Assembly: GCF_040548735.1 (NCBI RefSeq)
Contig: NZ_JBEPSD010000004.1
Location: 62,001 to 126,000, forward strand
Source: Rhodanobacter soli
GTDB taxonomy: Bacteria; Pseudomonadota; Gammaproteobacteria; Xanthomonadales; Rhodanobacteraceae
DNA length: 64,000 nucleotides
Direction of reading: 5' to 3'
Shown: positions 1 through 8,813 of the stretch, piece after piece
Numbering within the stretch: the first letter of the stretch is position 1
Layout of the letters: each line of letters starts with the position of its first letter
The notes under the pieces: model-generated
The model's input: the letters and a program-made list of their open reading frames with translations, nothing else
What the model was told of the DNA's origin: nothing
Databases searched by the model: none
Program-made: the position numbers and the translations under genes

Positions 1-637
1 CCCGCGCCCATGCGCGTACCGCCTGTCCGTTCACCATCGCCGGCTGGAACCGCCATCCGGCCAGCACCTGCTCGGCGGCGCTGCGGTCGAGCAGCAGGTA
101 GCCGCTGCCGTGCTCCACCGATACCTGCACCGGCTTGCCGGTCTCATCCACCAGCACGCGCAGCAGCACGGTGCCCTGCATGCGCTGCTGCAGGGCACGG
201 GTGGGGAAGCGCAGCGGGGCCGAGCGGTAGGCCAGGCTGGCTTCGACCGGCGCCGTCAGTGCCGGCCCGGGTGTAGTGGCGCTTGGCAGCAGGGTCGGAG
301 TGGCGACCGGCGGTGCGGCGACGTTGCCTTCGGTACTCGGCACGACGGCCGGCGGGTTGGCCGGCAACGGCCGCGTGTGCGCGACCGGCGCGACGGGTGG
401 ATGCGGCAAGGGTGTCATCTCGACCGGCGGCGGCGGGGGCAGTGGCGGTTCCGGCTTGACGAAATGGATCGTGGGTATCGGGTCGATCTGTTCGATCGCG
501 TGGAAAAACGCCGGGCCGGTCGGTCGCGAGGCGATCACGATCACGGCAAGGTTGAGTGCGATCGCGGCGCTGATGGCGGCGATGCGTGCACGGTCGGGGT
601 GGGTGCGATGAGCTACGGCCAGGCTTGCGGACGACAT
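1..637 (-). CDS. TonB-family energy transducer, partial (C-terminus outside window)
   Basis: Reads leftwards and runs off the window edge, so about 212 residues are visible and the end is missing. Start is the ATG at 635-637, preceded by a clear Shine-Dalgarno (AGGAG). One N-terminal membrane helix (about residues 17-37) is followed by a Pro-rich periplasmic linker (PEPPLPPPPP) and a TonB C-terminal domain with the LRVLVDETGKP and GWRFQPA signatures. Proteins of this family carry proton-motive energy from ExbB/ExbD to outer-membrane receptors. No exbB/exbD neighbour is visible on the side inside the window. The family call is firm; which receptor it serves cannot be told. Confidence 0.85.
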   Translation of the reverse strand, partial: MSSASLAVAHRTHPDRARIAAISAAIALNLAVIVIASRPTGPAFFHAIEQIDPIPTIHFVKPEPPLPPPPPVEMTPLPHPPVAPVAHTRPLPANPPAVVPSTEGNVAAPPVATPTLLPSATTPGPALTAPVEASLAYRSAPLRFPTRALQQRMQGTVLLRVLVDETGKPVQVSVEHGSGYLLLDRSAAEQVLAGWRFQPAMVNGQAVRAWAR

Positions 638-1003
638 GGCGACCTCCTGACTTCGGTGGGGATGTTGCGGCGGTCACGCTGCGCGAGCAGGGGGATCGTG
701 CCGTCGCGACTGCAGCGTATGCCCCGGGCAGGCGGTTGCGCAAGCAGACGGCTGGATGGCCAAATGCCGGTTGGCGGCACTGCGGCCGCGGCGGGCAAAA
801 AAAGCCCCGCGGGGAGGGCGGGGCGGTAAGGGCGGGTGGTCGGGGGAATGCGCACACCCGCAACGGCAGCTTGCGCTGCGGCGGCCCTGATCGGGTGTGG
901 ATGCTTCGTGAAGGCGGTTTTCACGCCGGCGCTCGCCGTGGACGCCGCCGTCCTGCAACAATCGGTGCCTGGCAACGGGGCCGGCATGCACCGGGGAACG
1001 ACG
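638..1003. other. Intergenic region between divergent TonB gene and small secreted protein gene
   Basis: A 366-bp gap with no convincing gene. It must hold the promoters of the leftward TonB gene and the rightward gene at 1004. Its one clear structure is a leftward-pointing hairpin plus T-run (797-824). The open frames here on both strands are GC-rich shadows with no ribosome-binding sites. Confidence 0.5.
797..824 (-). terminator. Rho-independent terminator pointing left, with no obvious gene upstream
   Basis: On the minus strand a 7-bp all-GC stem (GCCCCGC/GCGGGGC, 818-824 with 804-810) with a 7-nt loop is followed by seven T residues (797-803). This is a textbook intrinsic terminator. It lies upstream of the TonB start and downstream of no annotated minus-strand gene, so it ends either an unannotated short transcript or antisense transcription. 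Confidence 0.75.
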
Positions 1004-1438
1004 ATGAACCTGATCAAATGGGTAGGCGTGGTGGGTCTGGCATGCGGCGGCCTGCTGCCGGGCACGCCAGCGCGGGCCGACGACATTTCCTGCAAGATGA
1101 GTTTCCAGTTGTCCGGCTGGTCGGTGTTCTACAAGACCGCCAGTGGCAGCGGCACAGTCCATTGCAGCAACGGGCAGAGCCTGCACGTGAAGCTGCGCGC
1201 CAAGGGCGGCGGCCTGACCTTCGGCAAGACGAAGATCACCGACGGCGTGGGCAAGTTCAGCGGCGTCGGCAACGTGCGCGATGTGCTGGGCCACTATGCC
1301 AACGCCGAGGCGCATGCCGGCGCGGAGAAGTCGGCCGCGGCGCAGGTGCTGACCAAGGGCAACGTCTCGCTGGCGCTCAGCGGCAAGGGCGAGGGCTGGA
1401 ACCTGGGCGTGGCGTTCGGCGCGTTCATCATCGAATAA
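1004..1438 (+). CDS. Small secreted protein of unknown function
   Basis: 144 residues. An upstream in-frame extension exists, but the ATG at 1004 begins a standard signal peptide (MNLIKWVGVVGLACGG, ending in a PARA cleavage site before DD). The mature part is Gly/Ser/Lys-rich, with two Cys (in DISCKM and TVHCSNG) that could form a disulfide, and it ends in a hydrophobic GVAFGAFIIE strand. The repeated G-x-G and beta-strand-like pattern suggests a small periplasmic or outer-membrane-associated beta protein. I do not recognise the family. It appears monocistronic. Confidence 0.7.
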   Translation: MNLIKWVGVVGLACGGLLPGTPARADDISCKMSFQLSGWSVFYKTASGSGTVHCSNGQSLHVKLRAKGGGLTFGKTKITDGVGKFSGVGNVRDVLGHYANAEAHAGAEKSAAAQVLTKGNVSLALSGKGEGWNLGVAFGAFIIE

Positions 1439-1537
1439 CGTGACGGGGTACCGGCGCGGCCATGCGCCACGATAGGCGGGCGCGGGCACAGCCGGTTAAG
1501 GTATGCCCAAGCGCCTCGCATTCCCCAGGAGTCCCGC

Positions 1538-2206
1538 ATGTCCGCCACATCCGGCACGGTGATCCCGCGCTACAGCTTCGGCGACGAGCTTGCCAGCAGC
1601 ATCATCCACGGCCTCGGCATCGTGCTCAGCATCGCCGGGCTGGCGACGCTGGTGGCGTTCGCGGCCCTGCATGGCAATGCGCTGACCGTGGTGGCCTGCG
1701 CGGTGTTCGGCACCTCGCTGGTGCTGCTGTACACCGCCTCCACGCTGTACCACTCGATTTCGGCGGCGGCGGCCAAACCGGCGTTGCGCACGCTCGACCA
1801 CATCGCGATCTACGTGCTGATCGCCGGCACCTACACGCCGTTCACCCTGGTGGCCCTGCCCGGGGCGTGGGGCTGGAGCCTGTTCGTGGCCGTGTGGGCG
1901 CTGGCGCTGGCCGGTACCGCGCTGGAGCTGGGTCTGCTCAAGCGTTATCACAAGCTGGCGGTGCTGCTGTACGTGGGCATGGGCTGGATCGGCATGGTCG
2001 CGTTCGAGCCGCTCAGCCGGCATCTGCAGACCGGAGGCACCGTGCTGCTGCTGGCCGGCGGCCTGGCCTACACGCTGGGCGTGCCGTTCTACCTGTGGCG
2101 GCGGCTGCCGTATCACCACGCGTTGTGGCACGTGTTCGTGCTGGCCGGCAGCGTGCTGCATTTCCTGGCCGTGCTGCTGTACGTGATTCCCGACGCGCCG
2201 GCATGA
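1538..2206 (+). CDS. Hemolysin III / PAQR-type integral membrane protein
   Basis: 222 residues with about seven membrane helices. Family motifs are present in order: STLYHS (about 67-72), LDHIAIYVLIAGTYTPF (about 87-103) and the C-terminal HALWHVFVLAGSVLHF. The conserved His, Ser and Asp residues correspond to the proposed metal site of PAQR/CREST proteins. Bacterial members are inner-membrane proteins; the name comes from a Bacillus haemolysin, and for most homologues a true lytic role is unproven. AGGAG lies just upstream of the ATG. It overlaps the next gene by ATGA, so the two are probably co-transcribed. Confidence 0.88.
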   Translation: MSATSGTVIPRYSFGDELASSIIHGLGIVLSIAGLATLVAFAALHGNALTVVACAVFGTSLVLLYTASTLYHSISAAAAKPALRTLDHIAIYVLIAGTYTPFTLVALPGAWGWSLFVAVWALALAGTALELGLLKRYHKLAVLLYVGMGWIGMVAFEPLSRHLQTGGTVLLLAGGLAYTLGVPFYLWRRLPYHHALWHVFVLAGSVLHFLAVLLYVIPDAPA

Positions 2207-2535
2207 GCGTGCCGGCGAGCCTCGCGGCCCTGCGCCGCGAACTGGAGGATGCGGCCACCCATCTGGGCCGGCCGCACGAACTGCGCTTCAAGCCGATGTT
2301 CGGCGGGCTGATGGCCTGGCTCGACGAGCAGCCGTGTGCGTGGCTGACCCCGGGCGGACTGGCGCTGAAGCTGGCGCCGGCCGAGCAGCCGGCGCTGCTG
2401 CGGGTCGAAGGCACGGCGCGGCTGATCGCCAAGCCCGGTGCGGCACCGAGCCGGCATTACATCGTGCTGCCCGCCGCCCTCAGCCGCGACACCGTGCAGC
2501 TCGCCGCCTGGCTGGCGAAGAGTGCACGGCGCTGA
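2203..2535 (+). CDS. TfoX N-terminal domain protein
   Basis: 110 residues, starting within the stop of the upstream gene (ATGA). The sequence KPMFGGLMAW (about 26-35), then GLALKL and the SRHYIVLP stretch, matches the TfoX-N fold. That domain is the N-terminal half of the competence regulator TfoX/Sxy and also occurs alone in many small proteins. The TfoX-C helix-hairpin-helix half is absent, so a direct role in competence should not be assumed. Translational coupling to the hemolysin III-type gene is likely. Confidence 0.75.
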   Translation: MSVPASLAALRRELEDAATHLGRPHELRFKPMFGGLMAWLDEQPCAWLTPGGLALKLAPAEQPALLRVEGTARLIAKPGAAPSRHYIVLPAALSRDTVQLAAWLAKSARR

Positions 2536-2538
2536 CGG

Positions 2539-4309
2539 TCACGGTTTCTGTCGGGCCGGAATGAACTGCGTGCGCACCGCCTCGGCCAATTGCTCCGGCG
2601 GCAGCAGGCCCTGGCCGATCACGAAGTCGTTGAACGCCAGCCGGTCGAACTTCGGGCCCAGCGCCAGTTCGGTCTGCAGCCGCAACTGCTGCAGGCGCAT
2701 ATAGCCGTAGAAATAGGCGGTGGCCTGGCCGGGGGAGTCGAAGGTGTAGCGGTCGATTTCCTGCCGCGCCATCGCCTCGGACAGGCCGACGTCGTGGACC
2801 AGCACCGCATGCGCGCGCTCCGGCGTGATCAGGCCCAGGTTGAGCATCGGGTCGAGCCAGGCGCGGGCGGCGCGCATCAGCCGCGCCTGCAGCGCGGCGA
2901 ACTGGCCGGCCGGCGGCTCGTACGGCAGCATCTCCGCTTCGGCATACAGCGCCCAGCCTTCCACGTTGACGCTGTTGAACGCGAACAGGCTGCGCGCCAG
3001 CGACACGCCGCGCTCGACCATCGCCGCGAACTGCAGCTCGTGGCCGGGCCGGCCCTCGTGTGCGGTCAGCGTCCACGCCGCGGCCTTGAAGGTGAAATCG
3101 TCGTAGGCCTGGCTGGTATCGCCGGCCTTGCCCGGGTTGCCCATGGTCAGCACGAAGGTGCCCTGTTCGCCATGGTTGTTGACGAACGGCGGCGGGTCCA
3201 TGTGCGGTGCCGGCACCTGCGCCGCCTCGGCTTCCGAGGCCAGGCGCATCTGCATCTTGCGCTGCGGCAGGGTGACGATGCGCTCGCGCCGGATGATGTC
3301 CTCGATGTGGCCGAGTACCTCGTGATACCACGGCACCACCTGATCCTTGCCGAGCTGCTGCTTCTTCAGCGCCTTCATCACGTCACGATAGTCGGTGGCA
3401 TGGATGCCTTCGTCCTTCGCCACCACCGGCGCCAGCACCTGCAGCATGCCGCGCAGTTCGACGAACTCCAGCTGCGCCTGCTGGATCAGCTGCTGCGGCG
3501 GGATGTCGATGCCGACCCGGCGCAGGTTGTACGCATACAGCGGCTCGGGCAGGCGGAAGTCGGCGCGTGCGCGCGGCAGCACGGTGCTGCGCACCCAGCC
3601 GCCGTAGGCCTTCAGCTGCGCGTCGAGCGCATCCAGCGCGGCCTTGCCCTCGGCGTTGTCCAGCTTGTACTTGGCGAACAGCTGGCGGATGCCGTCGGTG
3701 TAGCGCTGGCTGTTCGCCAGCTTCTGCTCGACCTCGCCCTTGTACGGGCCGAGCAGCGCCCTGTTGCCGAGCCTCTCGATGGTCTGCGCCTTCGCCAGCT
3801 CGGTGATCGGCGTGCAGCCGGGCGCCTTGCCCACGTAGCACTGCAACCGCTTCAGCGCCGACGGGCGCCGCGCGGCCGCGACGTCGTCCTTCAGCAAACC
3901 GAACTCGCCGCTGAAAACCAGCTGGCCGACATCGGTGTACGGAAGCAGGTACTGGCGGTTGAGGTCGATGCCCTCGATCTGCTCGTTGGCGGCCTTGATC
4001 AGGATCTGCAGGTCCTGCCGCACGTTGGCGTCTTTCTCGGTGACCAGCAGCGCCTGCAGCTTCGTTTTCGCCGCGACCATGCCGGCGCGCGCGCGTTCGT
4101 CCGCGCCGGGCTTGAGGTCGGCGACCTTCGTCGTAGCCGGCCACGCCCAGCCGCGAGGCCGATTCCGGGCTGAAGCGGACGATCTCGTCGAGCAGGATCT
4201 GCGAATCGGCATTGCTGCGCGCGATCCATGCCGGCGGCGTGGTCTGTGCGTGCAGCGAACCGGCCGCGGTCAGCGTGGCGGCAAGGGCGAGGGCAAGGCG
4301 TACGGACAT
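2539..4309 (-). pseudogene. DUF885 peptidase-like protein, interrupted by a frameshift near 4126-4132
   Basis: Starting at 4309 the protein has a signal peptide (MSVRLALALAATLTAAGSLHA) and reads normally to GVAGYD (residue 60). The DUF885 sequence then continues in a different frame as KVADLKPGADERARAG and runs about 530 residues to 2539. One extra base near 4129, or two missing bases, explains the break. The family's metal-binding-like motif is present as HEGRPGHELQ, followed by VEGWALYAE. DUF885 proteins are secreted or periplasmic hydrolases resembling zinc peptidases. The frame change could be a true mutation or a sequence error; everything downstream looks intact and conserved, which favours an error or a very recent event. 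Confidence 0.8.
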
Positions 4310-4372
4310 GCGTGTTCTCCCGTGGGTGGCCCAGCCTAGGCCGGATCCGCCGGGCCGCCATGTGCCGGAAGC

Positions 4373-4855
4373 TCAGCCGAACAGCATCGCCAGCCCGAAC
4401 AGGCCGACCATCACGAACGAGAGCACCAGCTTGACCAGGGTGCCGAACAGCAGGCCCAGCCAGGTGCCGATGCCGACATGGGTCGAGCGCAGCACGCTGG
4501 TGCCGGAGGCCAGCTCGCCGGCGAGCGCGCCGAGGAACGGCCCGAACAGCAGGCCCGCGATGCCGAAGAACATGCCCACCAGGGTGCCCAGCGCCGCACC
4601 CCACAGGGCCAGCTTGCTGGCGCCCACCCGTTTGGCGCCGAGCGTGCTGGCGACGAAGTCGACGATCACCCCGAGCGTGCCGAGCGCGCCGATGATCAGC
4701 AGCCACCACAGGCCCAGGTGCCGGTAGCCGTCCACCGCGGCGGCCAGCCAGATGCCGCCGAACAGCATGGGGATGCCGGGCAGGGCCGGCAGCACGGCGC
4801 CGGCCAGGCCGCCGACGATCAGCAGCGCGGCCAGCACATACAACGCGATATCCAT
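4373..4855 (-). CDS. DUF456 family membrane protein
   Basis: 160 residues, nearly all hydrophobic, with about five membrane segments. The open frame extends further upstream, but the ATG at 4855 (MDIALYVLAALL) starts directly with the first helix, whereas the extension is polar and has no site. Conserved features include LPALPGIPMLFGGIW near residue 25 and the glycine-rich AALGTLVGMFFGIAGLLFGPF segment, both typical of DUF456. Function is unknown. It is transcribed away from the kinase-like gene at 4926, with about 70 bp between them for both promoters. Confidence 0.8.
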   Translation of the reverse strand: MDIALYVLAALLIVGGLAGAVLPALPGIPMLFGGIWLAAAVDGYRHLGLWWLLIIGALGTLGVIVDFVASTLGAKRVGASKLALWGAALGTLVGMFFGIAGLLFGPFLGALAGELASGTSVLRSTHVGIGTWLGLLFGTLVKLVLSFVMVGLFGLAMLFG

Positions 4856-4925
4856 CAGTCCGATTCCGTTGGCGCGGTCACATGGCGGGCATGCCGGCCG
4901 CACAATCCCAGCCGGTTGAGACACT

Positions 4926-5621
4926 ATGGCATGCAACCGCGCGTCGTTCGCGCCAGCCGGAATCTTCGTGGACGCTGCCAACCCGATCCTGCTCAAGACC
5001 GACGAGCTTGGCCGCATCGAGATCGTCGTGCGCGACGGCGTACGGATGATCCGCCGCGACGTCCGCGCCGCGCGATGGTGGGCGTGGCTGGCTGCCCATC
5101 GTGCGGCGGCGCGCGAGGCGCGGGCATTGGTCCGCCTGGCGGGGATCGACGGCGTGCCGGCGCTGCTGGGCTGGGATGGCTGCGAACTGCTGCGCAGCTA
5201 TATCGTCGGCGCGCCGATGCAGCAGGCGCGGCCGCGCGAACGCGGCTACTACCGCGATGCGCTGCGCCTGCTGGCGCGATTGCATCGGCGCGGCATCGTG
5301 CACAACGATCTGGCCAAGGAACCGAACTGGCTGGTGCGCGCCGATGGCCGTCCGGCGCTGGTGGATTTCCAGCTCGCCTGGACCCGCGGCCGCCGCGGCC
5401 GCCTGTTCCGGCTGCTGGCGCGCGAGGACCTGCGCCACCTGCTCAAGCACAAGCGCACGTATTGCGCGGAGGCATTGAGTGCTCGCCAGCGCGCGATCCT
5501 CGACACTCCCGCGCCGCCTTCGCGGCTGTGGCGCGCCACCGGCAAGCGTCTTTACAAGCTGGTCGCGCGTCGCGTGTTCGGCTACTGGGACAACGAGGGC
5601 AAGGGGCGCGTGCGCGATTGA
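4926..5621 (+). CDS. Small kinase-fold protein (RIO/Kdo-kinase-like)
   Basis: 231 residues. The C-terminal lobe of a protein-kinase fold can be seen: the catalytic loop HNDLAKEPNWLV (about 136-147; HxDLxxxxN type) followed by LVDFQLAW, where DFQ replaces the usual DFG. LARLHRRGIVHNDL matches the alpha-E/catalytic loop arrangement of RIO, Kdo kinase and InaA-like proteins. No classical glycine-rich loop is obvious in the N-lobe. The substrate is unknown; sugar (LPS core), small-molecule or protein phosphorylation are all possible. The basic C-terminal tail may bring it to the membrane. Confidence 0.7.
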   Translation: MACNRASFAPAGIFVDAANPILLKTDELGRIEIVVRDGVRMIRRDVRAARWWAWLAAHRAAAREARALVRLAGIDGVPALLGWDGCELLRSYIVGAPMQQARPRERGYYRDALRLLARLHRRGIVHNDLAKEPNWLVRADGRPALVDFQLAWTRGRRGRLFRLLAREDLRHLLKHKRTYCAEALSARQRAILDTPAPPSRLWRATGKRLYKLVARRVFGYWDNEGKGRVRD

Positions 5622-5640
5622 GGCGCCCTGCACCTGGAGG

Positions 5641-6417
5641 CTACTTCTCCACGAACGCCCGCTCGACCACGTAGTCGCCGGGTTCGCGCGTGCGCGGCGA
5701 GGCCTGGAAGCCGCGGCCGTCGAGCAGGGCGCACAAGTCGTCCAGCATCGCCGGGCTGCCGCACAGCATCACGCGGTCGGTCGCCGGGTTCAGCGGCGGC
5801 AGGCCGGTTGCCGTGCTCATCGCGCCGTCGGCGATCGCATCGGTGATGCGGCCGTGGTGGCGGAACGGCTCGCGCGTCACGGTGGGGTAGTAGATCAGCT
5901 TCTCGCGCACCAGCTCGCCCAGGTAATCGTGCTGCGGCAGCTGGTTTTCCAGGTAGTCGGCGTAGGCCAGATCGTCGACCCGGCGCACGCCGTGGGCCAG
6001 CACGATCCTGTCGAAGCGCTCGTAGGTATCCGGGTCGCGGATGATGCTCATGAACGGCGCCAGCCCGGTGCCGGTGCCGAGCAGGTACAGGTGCTTGCCT
6101 GGCTTGAGGTCGGTCAGCACCAGGGTGCCGGTGGGCTTGCGCGTGACGATCAGCGGATCGCCGGGCTGCAGGTGCTGCAAGCGCGAGGTGAGCGGGCCGT
6201 CGGGCACCTTGATCGAGAAGAACTCCAGGTGTTCCTCCCAGCTGGCGCTGGCGATCGAGTAGGCGCGCATCAGCGGACGGCCGTCCGTTTCCAGCCCGAT
6301 CATCACGAACTGACCGCTGTCGAAGCGGAAACCCGGGTCGCGGGTGGTGCGGAAGGAAAACAGGTTGTCGTTCCAGTGCCGCACGTCGATCACGTGCTCG
6401 GTTGCCATTGCCACCAT
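5641..6417 (-). CDS. fpr: Ferredoxin-NADP+ reductase
   Basis: 258 residues from the ATG at 6417, the usual length of bacterial FPR; a 70-residue upstream extension of the frame is arginine/proline-rich and rejected. The FAD-binding RAYSIAS motif, the NADP-binding GTGTGLAPF motif and the C-terminal LCGSPAMLDD are present. It moves electrons between NADPH and ferredoxin or flavodoxin, and in gammaproteobacteria supports Fe-S repair, anaerobic ribonucleotide reductase activation and oxidative-stress defence. The first codons (M-V-A-M-A-T-E-H) leave a second possible start at 6408. It is divergent from the TMEM175-like gene. Confidence 0.9.
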   Translation of the reverse strand: MVAMATEHVIDVRHWNDNLFSFRTTRDPGFRFDSGQFVMIGLETDGRPLMRAYSIASASWEEHLEFFSIKVPDGPLTSRLQHLQPGDPLIVTRKPTGTLVLTDLKPGKHLYLLGTGTGLAPFMSIIRDPDTYERFDRIVLAHGVRRVDDLAYADYLENQLPQHDYLGELVREKLIYYPTVTREPFRHHGRITDAIADGAMSTATGLPPLNPATDRVMLCGSPAMLDDLCALLDGRGFQASPRTREPGDYVVERAFVEK

Positions 6418-6644
6418 GGTCGGTCGTCTCGCGTTGTTGCCGTATCGGGGAGTCGGGGTCTGCGCACGCGATCGCCCGGCGGTGCCGGATGATGAGACTC
6501 GCGGGGAGGGCGGCGGTGCCGCGGTGCCTTGCGAGCGCCGGGATGAGCGCGGCGACGGAGCGCCAAGGATACGCGATCCGCCGGCTCCCTGTCGCAGACT
6601 CGGGCCGCGATCTGCGGCATCATGCGGCATTCGGCCACGGGGGA

Positions 6645-7298
6645 ATGGGCAAGATGGGCAATCGCGTCAGGGAACCGATCTCGGATCACCACGTCGGCCA
6701 GCGCCATCTGGATCGGCTGGTCATGTTGTCCGACGGCGTGTTTGCCATTGCCATCACGTTGTCGGCGATCGAGATCCGGCCGACAGCGGCGCCGGGGCAA
6801 GCGCTGTGGCAGACCTGGTCGACGCCGCTGCTGATCTATTTCCTGAGTTTCTTCCTGATCGGTACGGTATGGGCCTTCCATCGGCGCATCGTCGCGCACC
6901 TGCGCGACATCGACCCGATCGGTACGGTGATCAATCTGCTGCTGCTCAGTCTGGTGGCACTCATGCCGGTGGTGATCCGCTTCGTGTTCGAGGGCTTGCA
7001 GTCTGGCCAGGGATTGCTGGTCTACGGGATTGCGCTGGGGGCGACCTATGCGTGCATGGCGATTCTGTGGCTGCATGTCGCGTTCATTGCCGGGCTCGCG
7101 CCGGATCTCGCGCCGGAAAAGGCGCGCAAATGGTTGCTGGAAATGGTCGCGGGGGCGCTGATCTTCGCTGCGCTCGCCTTTCATGAGGCCCATTTTCGCT
7201 GGGCATCGCTGGCCCTGACCCTGCTTGCGCTGGTACTGCTGGCGGCAAAACGGCTGCCGGCCCTGCGCAGGCCTGACCGGCCCGACGCCAGCGCGTGA
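6645..7298 (+). CDS. TMEM175/DUF1211-type potassium channel-like protein
   Basis: 217 residues from the ATG at 6645; an ATG at 6654 has a better-spaced purine-rich site and is equally possible. The family signature RLVMLSDGVFAIAITL lies in the first helix, followed by five further hydrophobic segments and an FHRR motif after helix 3. Bacterial TMEM175 proteins are tetrameric potassium-leak channels whose filter is formed by hydrophobic residues of helix 1. This copy keeps the F-A-I-A-I-T-L pattern. It appears to be a single gene and is the last ordinary gene before the injection-system block. Confidence 0.82.
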   Translation: MGKMGNRVREPISDHHVGQRHLDRLVMLSDGVFAIAITLSAIEIRPTAAPGQALWQTWSTPLLIYFLSFFLIGTVWAFHRRIVAHLRDIDPIGTVINLLLLSLVALMPVVIRFVFEGLQSGQGLLVYGIALGATYACMAILWLHVAFIAGLAPDLAPEKARKWLLEMVAGALIFAALAFHEAHFRWASLALTLLALVLLAAKRLPALRRPDRPDASA

Positions 7299-7580
7299 CG
7301 CGCCGGTAACCCCGTCCAGCGGCTAGGCGGCTGCGATCGGCGCCGGCCCCGGTCCGGGTGACTCCGGCTCGTTCCGGCCCGGACAGGGCGATGTACTACA
7401 CCCGCCAGCGGACAGGTACTACAGACAAGAACATGCTTGGACTGCAGCACCGAAACTGCGCATACTCCATCGTCGCCGATGATCCAGCCCTACAGGGCCG
7501 GATCGCGATGGCACCAGGGGGATTTCGCGGCACGCCGATAGCTGGCGTGCGGGGGTTCTTGCTGGTTGCTTCGGGGGCGG

Positions 7581-8570
<990 letters not shown>

Positions 8571-8630
8571 TCCGCAAGTCCGGCATCGCCATCCCGCCCG
8601 GGTGAAATCTTTCCCGCTGCGTCAGCGAAA

Positions 8631-8648
8631 CGGGTCATCGCCGACCCG
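8631..8648. promoter_or_regulatory. Putative upstream activator site 1 (inverted repeat)
   Basis: Perfect inverted repeat CGGGTC-N6-GACCCG, starting 79 nt upstream of the first base of the sigma-54 promoter at 8710. The same arms, spacer length and distance recur at 10344-10361. Conserved positions shared by both sites extend to CGGGTCA-N5-GACCCGG. It is the expected kind of site for the Fis-type HTH of the adjacent activator; binding is inferred. Confidence 0.8.
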
Positions 8649-8709
8649 GCTGCGGCGTGCCCTCGTCCCGCCAACCCGCATGGCGGCTCCTTCGATCGTC
8701 TTTCCGCGA

Positions 8710-8724
8710 TGGCACGCATGTTGC
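8710..8724 (+). promoter_or_regulatory. Sigma-54 promoter upstream of calpain-like gene
   Basis: TGGCACGCATGTTGC matches the -24/-12 consensus (TGGCACG-N4-TTGC) at every fixed position. Transcription would begin near 8735, giving a leader of about 80 nt before the ATG at 8814. Confidence 0.88.
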
Positions 8725-8813
8725 GTCGATTCCCACGCGCACGGGCAACGCCCGTCCGGGATCGAGCCCGGCACGGCGCGTCGCAGGGCCGGCAACCGTC
8801 AAGGGAGATCGAA

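Noticed and set aside
2590-4173. Plus-strand frame of 527 codons opposite the DUF885 gene
   Set aside because: Shadow of the minus-strand protein, which shows conserved motifs even across its frameshift.
7299-7580. Possible sigma-54 promoter upstream of the activator gene
   Set aside because: TGGCACC at about 7508 and TGGCGTG at about 7543 lack TTGC at the right spacing, and no CGGGTC-N6-GACCCG repeat is present.
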